64,000 bases of DNA from Crossaster papposus (Eukaryota > Echinodermata > Asteroidea > Velatida > Solasteridae). The stretch lies in assembly GCA_037893245.1 (NCBI GenBank), contig JBAIAA010000120.1, positions 1,488,001 to 1,552,000 of the forward strand, in the 5' to 3' direction. Positions within the stretch are counted from its first letter, which is position 1. Every line of letters begins with the position of its first letter. This document shows positions 41,837 to 51,955 of this stretch, in pieces. A model generated the notes under the pieces. That model was not told where the DNA came from, ran no database searches, and saw only the letters and a program-made list of their open reading frames with translations. The position numbers were made by a program, and so were the translations under genes.

Positions 41837-42741
41837 CACCTGTACAAAAAGTTTGCAGAGCGCCACCAATTGTTGAGGAAAAGTTAGTCCACATGGTAAC
41901 TTTTCTTCAACAAGCGAAGGTAAGAAGATGGATTTACAGATTTATAAACGATTTTTCTTTCATGTTGAAATCAACTTTCACTTTTTGATTATCGTGAACA
42001 TTTTATTTATAAAAAGTGTGAATATTGCCACTGGTTTACTTGGTTTATGCACACAGTTATTTATCAATTCAAGGCATTATGATTTTAGTTTTGTCTTGTG
42101 ACTTCCAGTTCCAACTTGAATCCAACTCAAAAACTCAAACGTCCAAATAAGCAACTTGCACTTGCAAGACACAATGTGTTGTTAGGCCTAATTACTTAGT
42201 AATTATTTCAATTATTTCAATAGTGTAACAATAACTTATCTTGTTTGTGGAAAGAATGTTGCATCCTGACGCTGTTCTTTTTTCATTATCATGATCAGTG
42301 ATTGCAACTTTTAAAAAGACTATAGTGAGAATCATTTCTAATTTTGTTAATAAGAAATACTGAGACCTACTTAGACAATTTTGTTGACTCTCCATCTTTG
42401 TAGACCACCGCTGAAGTAGTGTCTTTCCGAATATTTGTAAATGTTCTTATGATGATGTGATGGTCAGATATTAAAAGGCCAAGTAAAAAAATAGATTTTT
42501 GTCTTGGCTTGATGGAATTTGTATTAACTTGATCACAGAAAAGAAAGGAGAAAATATTTATACGAAAGGAAGAAAATGTACCGATGTGAAAATAACTCAG
42601 ATTTTCGTCATTTTCATTGTTAATTTTTTTTTTTTAAACTATTTATTTTTACAGCAGCACTCTGATGTCCAGTCAAATTTGTATCTTAATAATTGTCAGC
42701 TTTTTAGGAATGTAGAGTCTAATTATCACTGTATGACGTGG
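41837..42741. other. Intergenic DNA, nothing firm
   Basis: An inverted repeat TTGAGGAAAAGTTA / TAACTTTTCTTCAA spans about 41875-41912, followed by a donor-like AAGGTAAGAAG. No coding exon was recognised. Confidence 0.5.
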
Positions 42742-43018
42742 AGTCAGGTTGGCGCATCAGTTTTTTCCTCGCCTTCCATCGCTGTGACCCGGGTTCGAAT
42801 TCGAATCCCGCCTGGGCCAATAATGTGGATTGGGTTTTCAGTCCCTGCCTGAGTTTTGTGGGTTTCCTCGAGGACATTCTTCTAGGGTTTTCCTCCCACC
42901 TCTAAAACTGTACCTCCATCACATTGTCTTCTCTCTGCAGGTTTCTTCAGGCTTGCAAACTATGCTTTTGAGGTATCCTTGGTTTTATAACCAGAAAGAA
43001 TTAATAATAATAATAATG
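42742..43018 (+). mobile_element. tRNA-derived SINE, family B
   Basis: The head GTCAGGTTGGCGCATCAG has a B-box region GACCCGGGTTCGAATTCGAA (a small duplication of TTCGAA). The body contains TTTTCCTCCCACCTCTAAAA and the tail is (AAT)n. Further copies are at 45245-45520 (minus) and 63849-64000 (plus). Confidence 0.75.
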
Positions 43019-43676
43019 ACTTAATGCTATATAATTCTATACAAATGCATCAGCCTTGTTCGAAAAAGTGCAAGCATCCTTCTTTTTTATTAAAAAAGCT
43101 AGGACAAGAAACTACTTTATTTTTTATTTGGCCTTAAATTTTATAGAAAACAACATAAAGTCTGATTAGTAAAATTTAGTGATTATAACAAATTAATTTG
43201 TTTACAATATTCCAGATAAAAAATATATACAAAATTACAAAGTGTATGTTAACAACAAAATATTATTGCCCCCAAAGTCCAACATAAAACATGCACAATA
43301 AATGTACACATAAGAATTCTAGTTTTGACTTCTGTATTTCTCAATTTATTCCATTGTAAATTGCTGCAGCTGGTCAAAAGGATCTATTAATTAAATTAAA
43401 AGTCAGTTTTTTGTCAGTACAGCAACAGTGGAATAAATATAACGACCGACTCTTAATTCTCTAATATAATTTTTATTTTAGGGAATTGCAAATTGTATTC
43501 AGTAACGAGTGTGCCAGTTTTCCACCCAAAACACTGATGTATACCGGGGTTAAAGGACACATATACTAGCCATATGATTTAGCCACAAGTGTTTTCTAAG
43601 ATGTTCATGTATAACGTAATTTAAGTGGCTACAGCATCAATCATGTTTCTCATAAAACTCACTTCTTACATGCAGT

Positions 43677-43972
43677 AGGCTTAAATTTGATCAAGATGTG
43701 AATCTAATATTAAAAAATGTAAACAATTTAATAAATGTTGTTTTTTTGTTCAGTGCTTATACAAAAAGTCTTAGGGTAATCAATGTAAACCGCATCCTTT
43801 CTTTCAAATTAATTTTTTTTAAATGCAGTATAGGCTTAAATTTGATCAAGATGTAAATCTAATATTTTAAAATGTAAACAATTTAATAAATGTTGTTTTT
43901 TTGTTCAGTGCTTATATACAAAAAGTCTTGTCGTAATCATTGTAAACTGCATCCTTTCTTTCAAATTTCTTA
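43677..43972 (+). repeat. Tandem duplication, two units of about 150 bp
   Basis: GGCTTAAATTTGATCAAGAT with GTAAACAATTTAATAAATGT and TTTTTTTGTTCAGTGCTTAT and CATCCTTTCTTTCAAATT occurs twice, at 43677-43829 and 43831-43972, with few differences. This is a recent local duplication in AT-rich intergenic DNA. Confidence 0.8.
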
Positions 43973-45244
43973 AAATTTGTCATTATTATCATCATATATA
44001 TTGCAGCTAGTATCTTCGGTACCTGCGCTGCTTGCACACCCACATGCACTAATGACACAGTGCTGCAGTTATATCCCAAGTTGCCCTCTATATTATATCC
44101 ACACTGTGAAATTTCTCAGTCTGGGGAAAAAAATGGCTGTTCCAGTTACCGAATCCAGAGGGGTTGTTCTGCATGAGCACAGTGTCTCTAGTACAAAGAT
44201 CATCATTGGCTGTTTTCACCACCCAGTCAATGAGTGTGTTTATACTGTTAAAGCATATGATTTTTGTTAATGTATTTGATTAGGAACATTATTAAACCAT
44301 AAATATTTGTAATTGTATCCTCTGCAACATTATTTGTGAAAGTTAACTGAAAAAAAACACGAAATGCTAAGTAACTTTGAAAAATCATTTTTGTAAAATT
44401 TGTCAATGCCGGTGCGTAATCAGTTACTAATAAAAGGTTAATTAATACAGAATTTTCAAGCATCTCTAAACAAAATTACCGTGAAACTCACTTGACTCTA
44501 AGTGAACTCAAGCACCCTTGGAAAAGAATATCTGGTGTGCTGTCCTGTTCAAAATTCAGGAATATTTCTACATTTTCTAATGCATGTTCGGCCATAGTTT
44601 GGCGCTTTTTGCAGACGTGTAAGAAAGCTCATTTTGTGCTGTGTGTAATTTATGAACACACAGAACGTATATCGTACATTGAATTAAAGCGACTAGAAAA
44701 ACAAGCATACATCACCGTGTCCGATGTAAACAACAGGCCATTTTATTTTTAGAAACGGTGACTACAGACATTAAGTTGGTTTCCTTTCAACCGTGTTTAA
44801 AAAAGAATAAGTTAACAATCCAAAACATTTTTGGGGGATTTCAGCACTTAGTGCCCCTTTAAGTTAGTCCACATTTTTAAGTACAATTGGTTTTACATCT
44901 GTGAATTTGTGCAATTAGCCAATGGTTCGATCCCTATTTCCCAATATGTCTATTGCTCTATTTGTGGGTCAAGGAACCAGACTATTTCTTAGTTTACATG
45001 TATGAACACAAAACTTTAAACAGGTCAATAAAATATTTGCTATAAAATACTAATTTCCGAGGTTAATCAATTTTATAAATTTTACTAAAATCAAATGTTG
45101 TATACTGCGTATTAATTACATGGAGGTATAGTATTTGAGTTAATTTAAGATAATTGAAGTTAATTTAATTTAATTGTAGGAATTAACATAAACTTTCTCA
45201 GGCTGGTAGTAAATGCAATTAACTCGGGCATGTTTACACAAGAT
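43973..45244. other. Intergenic DNA, nothing recognised
   Basis: AT-rich sequence without recognisable exons, RNA genes or complete elements. Confidence 0.6.
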
Positions 45245-45520
45245 ATTATTATTATTATTATTTATATTAGTGAAACCAAGGATGATCCCCCAAATAAGCG
45301 CCTTCGGCACTGTAGCTCAAAAGCCTGAATAAACCTGTAGAAAGAAGACACTGAGAAGAAGGTACAGTTTTAGAGGTGGGAGAAAACCCCCAGAAGAATA
45401 TCCTGGGGACTCCCAATGGAGTCATGCAGGGACCAAATCTACATATTTGCCCAGGCCGGATTCGAACCCGGGTCATAGTGGTGGAATTGGCGAGGAAAGA
45501 ACCGCTACGCCAACCTGACC
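45245..45520 (-). mobile_element. tRNA-derived SINE, family B
   Basis: Minus-strand copy: head GTCAGGTTGGCGTAGCGGTT, B-box GACCCGGGTTCGAATCCGGC, body GGGGGTTTTCTCCCACCTCT, ending (ATT)n/(AAT)n at the left. It shows the tRNA-like head more cleanly than 42742-43018. Confidence 0.78.
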
Positions 45521-45764
45521 CCCTTAATATTTTGTACATGAAAACAAAAGCATTATGTGCAGAGGGTCAAGGTTTTTTTACCCTCCTTCCCCTATTTAGT
45601 TGTATTCCTGTCACTAGTACTATGCATAATTAATGCTCTTTACATGGTCAATATCAGTAATCATGTATTTCCAGATATGCTTTAGCAGGGGCTTCGGCCA
45701 GCCGGCTTGACTTTTGTATAAATTTAACGCTAATTAATTCCCAAACCCCTTTATCCTTCGCCAG

Positions 45765-45810
45765 CCCCCCCCCCCCCCCCCCCCCCCCCCACCCCCCCCC
45801 CCCCCCCCCC
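45765..45810. repeat. Paired poly-C tracts
   Basis: Twenty-six C, one A, then nineteen C. The tract produces glycine-rich artefact ORFs on the minus strand. Confidence 0.9.
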
Positions 45811-45926
45811 ACTTCTCCACCCCTCCAACACGTATACCCCTCATGCATGTTTCTGTTACATACCTAGGGTGGACATTTCTTTGTTTTCCTGTAGTTGAGA
45901 AAAATGAGGGGGGGGGGGGGACCGGA

Positions 45927-46080
45927 CGGCGATCACAAAAAAACAACATACTAAATACAAAGAAAACGAACGCCGTTTTTCCTGCTTTTTTCTTTGCTTC
46001 CATTGATTGTAAAACCTCCCAAATCAGTCCACCATTCCTGATAATTGAAGCAATTATCAATGGTGTCTACTACTTTTAAT
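45927..46080 (+). mobile_element. TAGGATACACCATT-family MITE fragment
   Basis: CGGCGATCACAAAAAAACAA, then GAACGCCGTTTTTCCTGCTT and AATGGTGTCTACTACTTTTA correspond to the right half of the family; the left end has been lost near a poly-G tract. Confidence 0.55.
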
Positions 46081-46977
46081 TCACTGACATTTGTAATGTG
46101 ACATTATACTTTGTTCCTGCATAGTACACCTGAAATCTAAGCTTGACAAATAGAACTTCCGAATTGCACTATATGCATGCAGGCCCGCTATACAGCAACA
46201 TCACTGTGACAACAGACATTCCTTTCTACACAAAAATGAGAAAAACACCCTTATGCCAAATCCCGCAAGACATGAAAAGTCAATAACGGGTATTTGCTAA
46301 AATATGACTTGATTATGACTTGAAATATGCGAATGGTTGTAAAACTGTAGTCTTGGATAGTACATTAGACATTCATTCAGACATATAAAAGAATACTGAC
46401 AATTAAATTAAGATAACAATGTCCTCCCTGCTTTTAAGTGTACGTCAAGAATATAAATTTACACGTTTTGATGTGCGTTTATGGCAGTAAGTGTTTCTAT
46501 TTCTGAATGCCAACCAGGAATTATCCATGCATGTTAAGCACATTTGTCATTCCTTGAACGTACATTGTAAATGGTTTTTTTTATATCATTTTGTTGTAAA
46601 CCAAATTATATAAGTCTTTGAATTTCTATTTGGTGGTATTTAATAAACTGAATTGAATTGAATATTGTTACAGTAAATGGATTTATTCATCCAAAATGAC
46701 GATGCTTGTACAATGTTTCCATTGGGGGGGGGGGGGGGGGGTGGGGGTGTCCTGGATTCTGGGTTCTGGGTCCTTAAAGTTCAAAAGGTTTATGGAAATT
46801 GTTTACTCAAAAAAAGCTTAATATATATCATTTGATATCAACTTTACTGATCTGGATCTGTACCAAACCTTGGCCTCTGATGACTTTTGACACTGACCTT
46901 TGACCTGCATTATCTTTGTTTATAATCACTTGGTGATCATACGTATAGGTATAATTATGGGGAATATTGTATTCCAA

Positions 46978-47393
46978 AGCCCTGTTCGCACTGGACTTAA
47001 TTTGGGCAAACTAACCGAGCCAATGGGTAACTTACCCATTTCAAGTCCAGTGCGAACAGCCTGGGTAACTTTCCTCACAGGTAACTAATTACCCACTCCG
47101 CGTGGGTAGTTTAACCGAGCCAAAGGTGCCCAGGAAGATTGACCAGGTCAGTTTAACCGAGCCAGAAAACCCAGTGCGGACGCGACGTCTCGGTTAAATC
47201 TTCCATCACCCGGTCGAATGACCACAGGTCACATCAGCCAGTGACCTTTCACGGTTAGTTTACCCATGGTCTCGGCAATTCTACCCGCGTCAATTAAATC
47301 CAAGTGCGGTGGTGGGAAGATTAACCCATCGGAATGTTACCCGGCGTCATGGTAAAGTTACCCAAAATGTTTATCCAGTGCGAACACGGCTTA
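46978..47393. mobile_element. TIR element with GCCCTGTTCGCACTGGA ends
   Basis: GCCCTGTTCGCACTGGACTT at the left mirrors TCCAGTGCGAACACGGCTT at the right, about 416 bp apart. A third inverted copy, AAGTCCAGTGCGAAC, sits at 47042-47058. TAACCGAGCCA occurs at least three times inside. No transposase; a MITE-like or compound fold-back element. Confidence 0.7.
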
Positions 47394-48828
47394 AGATCAT
47401 AACATAACACTCCCCTTCGTCTTCCATAAATTAACAAATTGCGATTTGAAACAATTGAAACACAAGCATAACTGGAGTTGACTTGGGAAAGAAAGGTATT
47501 TTTATATTTTTCAGGGTGAAATCTAAAATTTCCTAATTTTATTCCTATACATAGCCTATATAAATGAATACTAATGAGGCTAAACAATGGTCATCTTGTA
47601 GTGAAATTGGATAAAGTGAACCAAATCTATTGTTGTGTGTAGTTTTTAACAAATTAATATTAATTAAATAATAGCACGATACAAACAAACTAATGGAAAC
47701 ATGTAATAAATGTTCCACTGAATAAACACAAATTTGATCTCGTAATAATTTTCATCTGTCCATTTTTTTAAAAACTACAGTCGCTCAATAAAGAAAAGAA
47801 AAAAATCATCATCCCGTCATTAAAAATATCACACACTTAGCCCCTCTTAAATTATCACAGGACATCCCTCCTCAAATTAGCTTAATTACATATGTATGCA
47901 TCATTTCCTCTCCTTAGGTTTTCACACAGACATTAATCTTCATACATGTACTTAAACACATCACTCATATACCCCAGTTCTTAAAGATCAGTGAATATCA
48001 TGTCAGATCAATGACTGTATATGCAGCCATGTGTATTGCCAACAAAAGATTGTTCCGTCTGATTGCTAAATTCTGGCCCCAGTATATGATGTAGGCCCTA
48101 CTTCAGTTTTTATGTTCTACACGCAGAAACATTGAAGCATGCATAAATGTATATGTAGACAATGAACCCTTATTACAAGTACGGACAAAATATGCACCTT
48201 TTGTAATTGACTTGGCCATATTAGTGTGTAAAACAGCATTTAATTTATCCACCTATAGTTCCAATGTTTATTAATATAGTTTTGCAGTAAAAGCTGATAG
48301 TGTTTCATGTCATGTGTTGTTTTGTTTCATCTTCTTAAAAATATATTATAATTTCTCTGTACAAATTACAGGTTGTAATTTTATCAATTTGTTCCTTTAT
48401 GCACAACTTGTCTCAAATAAAATAGTTCCTAATGAATCCTAGATGAATGAATTGTCCGTTTCGGAGAATTGACATGATCTCCACGGACCCAGAATTTATT
48501 GACACAAAGATGAAAGTCCACTGCATTTACAAGAACTGGTGATAATAATTCATAATGGTTTTAATATAGGACTTATCCACTTCAGATAAGAACTTGAATT
48601 GAAAATTGTACAATTAATAAATTCCAAAATGTTTAAATGCTTTCACATATCGCTGATAATGAAAAATAAAATATCAAGTGCATTGCATGCAATTGTTGCT
48701 TCTCTCTTTGTATTGTAAGCCTTTAGTTAAAACTACTAATTTTATGATTCAGTTATTTCAGTGATTATAATCATAGTGCCAATTATTGCTACAAGAAAGA
48801 TAAACGCCCACAAAAATATCAACGCCCA
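47394..48828. other. Intergenic DNA, nothing recognised
   Basis: AT-rich; no supported exon or element. Scattered AATAAA hexamers without an associated gene. Confidence 0.6.
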
Positions 48829-48930
48829 CAAAAATATAAACGCCCCCAAAATGGTTATTTGTCTTGATGAACACAAATGTTTGTTTACAAATCAAGACAA
48901 ATAACCATTTTTGGGGCGTTTATATTTTTG
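48829..48930. repeat. Near-perfect 102-nt hairpin (40-bp arms)
   Basis: The arm at 48829-48868 (CAAAAATATAAACGCCCCCA, then AAATGGTTATTTGTCTTGAT) is the reverse complement of 48891-48930 at 39 of 40 positions, around a 22-nt loop. An adjacent direct copy CAACGCCCACAAAAATAT precedes it. It could be a tiny fold-back element or a hairpin RNA source; no direct evidence of transcription. Confidence 0.85.
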
Positions 48931-49045
48931 TTCAGTGTACATTTACAAAGAGTCGTTTTGCACGGATTCTCACTAGAAAGCATAACTAGCAATGTGGTGC
49001 AGACATGTCTGCAACAACCGGACATAAACACTTCTGATGGACCTG

Positions 49046-49103
49046 ACCCCCCCCCCCCCCCCCCATTCCACTCTCCCCTCCCCCCCCCCCCCCCCCCCCC
49101 CCC
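49046..49103. repeat. Two poly-C tracts in tandem context
   Basis: Poly-C runs at about 49047-49064 and 49081-49102 are each followed by TTCCACTCTCCCCTCC, so a unit of about 37 bp containing a poly-C tract is duplicated. The overlapping long ORFs (Pro- or Gly-rich) are artefacts. Confidence 0.75.
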
Positions 49104-49503
49104 TTCCACTCTCCCCTCCCCCCTCGACAAATTTGTTTTTGATTCGCCCCGACTTTTTGAGGATCCCTCACCGACAACGAATGACAAAACCCAATACACA
49201 CTGGCGTCGATTGTTTGGGGGTTGGGAGATGTCCCCCAAAGAGCTGACTATAAGAATGAGGCATATTTGACTAAAAATGTGAAATATCACCGTTTTCTAA
49301 TCTTTGTCAAATCTAACTAGAAGTCTACGTCTGTGCCAATACATTTTTGAAAATTGTCTTTGGGTTAAATATCCTGTAGTACAAAATGAAAGGTTCGACA
49401 CTATTTTGGATCTTCACCGACTTAAATGTACACTGTAACCATGGAGCTATGCTGTAACTTAGCGATGTCCCTATATGAGGGATTCTTTCGGAAACAAAAT
49501 TAC

Positions 49504-49585
49504 TGACTCGGGTGGGACTCGAACCCACGACCTCCTGCAGATGTTTCATCACTCGACGACCGATCTATCCGGCAGCTGGCTGGCT
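49504..49585 (-). mobile_element. tRNA-like sequence (probable SINE head or tRNA pseudogene)
   Basis: On the minus strand a cloverleaf-like stretch runs from GCCGGATAGATCGGTCGTCG to GTCGTGGGTTCGAGTCCCAC, with a good B-box. The anticodon arm is not convincing, so a functional tRNA gene is not claimed. Confidence 0.45.
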
Positions 49586-50395
49586 GGTTCGAATCTGCAA
49601 CAAAAATAATGGTTTTTTTAAGATAAAGCGAAAACATGTGCAAAATAAGTATTTTGAAGTTTATGTTGCACATTTTCTTTTCCCTGCACGACCAAAAGAA
49701 GATCTTTGTAAAAAGTTCACGTCATACTCATAGTTTTGGTGCAGTCCCAAAGTCGTTTCCCTAAAATACATTGTCATAATGTTGATTACGGTGAACTGTA
49801 CCACGAGTCGACAGACGCCACAGTTTTGGCGATAATCGTGGGAGTCGGGGGACAGGGGCCGGGTATGTATCCCCCACTTTTTAACCGGGGACGTGCGGCC
49901 ATTGGACCCCCCCCCCCCTTCATTTTTGTGGCGAGAATTACGAGATAAATACCATAGTCGTTGAATGTACCGCTTAGGTTAATGTGCACAAGTGGCATTG
50001 CACAAACAAACAAACAAAATGACACAAAAATAACCACCCGGAAACAAAGCTTCACTTTCACAAATAAACATGTCACTGCTATTCCGAAGTATCGGTGAGT
50101 GGGAACGGGATGCGAATGAATAATTCTACATTTTGTTTGTCGTATTTCATTAGAAAATAAACTTTAATACCCCCATAAAACTGTCTATTCGAATATTTTT
50201 TACTCGTATTTGGGCAGAAGTGAAAGGTATGAAGCACCCTGGATTATTTCTTCTAGATTTACCCTCGGCCTAAGAAAACCAGAGGGGGACGTGTTACTTT
50301 CACTAGGAGTAATGGCTTTCTCGCCATTGCATAACTGATAAGAATGTCCATGAGATGGGTTGATTTGCGTAGGGGTGATGTCAACTTAAGGGCAA

Positions 50396-50639
50396 GACCA
50401 GTTCGCGCCGGAAGACGTATGTACACGCAAAGTTTTCCCTAGATTTAAAACGGATGACGCATAAACACGTCACGAGCAAGGCCGAAAATGTATGTCAGCA
50501 GCGAGAGAGGCCGGACGGAAATGCGTGGGTGTGCTTGCCGGTGCCATCGACCTGAACCCGCCTCAGATCGAGTTTCGTTAAAAATAATCCCGCGCCTCGA
50601 CCCGGTAATGTTAAAATAATCCCGGCGCGAACTGGTTAA
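50396..50639 (+). mobile_element. TTAACC-type MITE, near-complete copy
   Basis: GACCAGTTCGCGCCGGAAGA at the left (the TTAA is lost) and CGGCGCGAACTGGTTAA at the right, with interior GGATGACGCATAAACACGTC and CCTGAACCCGCCTCAGATCG as in copy 1. Confidence 0.78.
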
Positions 50640-51884
50640 GTTTGGAAAACCCGTAATTTCAGCAAAAGTCTTAATTTTAGCTAACACGGTAATTGTTTCT
50701 ATGGCTTACATTATTGTTTTGCCTCTGAAATTGGGTCAGTCGGTCGATCGTAATAAAAGAGAGGACGATTCGAACAAAAATAAAGCAGTTGAAAATGTTG
50801 TAAAATTCTTAGTTGACAGTACTTTTATTTTATTTCAGTGAGTTTATCGTGAAAATAACAGTTGGCAAGATGTAAAACTGTTGACGTATATTGTGCACAT
50901 AAGTTTTGACTGTAGTGAGGACGACAATGACATGGAGGCAACATCATATTTACAAATTCTACTGGTTGCTATATAGTATACGCTGCATAAATTATAGTTC
51001 GTATACAAAAAATTAAAAAATCTGGCATTATGATTTTCAATTGTCTTTTCAAATAACACAATTGGCCCAATTTGTCATATATATTTTATTGTTTTATTTG
51101 TTTGTTAATTTTTTTATTGGGCGGGGTTCCAGACAGGGTCGGCGCAGTGCAGTTTTTCTCCTCTGGTCGCGCCGGGACTGGAGCCGTGAAAAGCTCAGTT
51201 TAGTTGGAAATAGTCAAAGAAACAGCCACCGTTTTACTAACGGTACGCTACAATAACACAACATGCTTTGCATGACTTCAGTTTAATTTTTTTTATGATA
51301 AATTTAAGGTTGTGTTTACACGTCATTAAAACAAGGAATACTGTCGAAAATGACGTTTGAAATTCGAAAGTCTGTTTTAATAATTGTATAGGGTTTCTGC
51401 AGTGTATGCAGAAGACAAAATACCCAAGGAACACATTTTCTGAACGCAGATATTGATTTTCAATGTACAGTTCATGCGACGAGTTTGGTTAGGGAGGAGG
51501 GTTACAAAATCCTATCACGGATTGTGTAGCTAATTTGACTATTTCCATTGCTATTCTAGCTGCAGACGTGAAGCTAGCGTACAGTTTTACGATTGAACTT
51601 TCCATACAGGCTAGGCATGCGTGGCGTATTGCGCACATGAACGCATTTTTTTTGTGCTGCCACGATCTGACCTCAGTGTTGGCAATCAAACACCAATTTT
51701 CGTTGCGTTCCTAATTGTTTAACGAGTAAAAATCCCACACCGACAAAAGTGTACACATTTATGTGTCATCTGCTGGTAATTTGGGAAACAAGTACCGAAG
51801 ATTTATCAATCAAATCGATTTTTCAGACCCAATTTGAGGCTACACCGGGGGTGGTGCGCCATTACGGTAAGAGCCTATTTTGTT

Positions 51885-51955
51885 ATGCAAATGAGAAGCC
51901 GCCATTTGGTCGCTGACGAGGCAAGGCATGGCCTGTATGAGCCAAGCCAAGAACG
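51885..51955 (+). promoter_or_regulatory. Possible promoter and untranslated first exon of the L3MBTL-like gene
   Basis: An ATGCAAAT octamer (51885-51892) is followed by GCCGCCATTTG (51898-51908), a YY1-type motif common just downstream of animal transcription starts. A donor AACG/GTGAGAAA follows at 51955/51956. It could splice to the acceptor at 56535, just before the coding start at 56611. This is inference from motif order only. Confidence 0.35.

Noticed and set aside
45654-46060. Gly-rich minus-strand ORFs
   Set aside because: Translation of the poly-C tracts at 45765-45810.
48877-49320. 147-codon Pro-rich ORF and minus-strand Gly-rich ORFs
   Set aside because: They depend on two poly-C tracts; composition is entirely homopolymer-driven.
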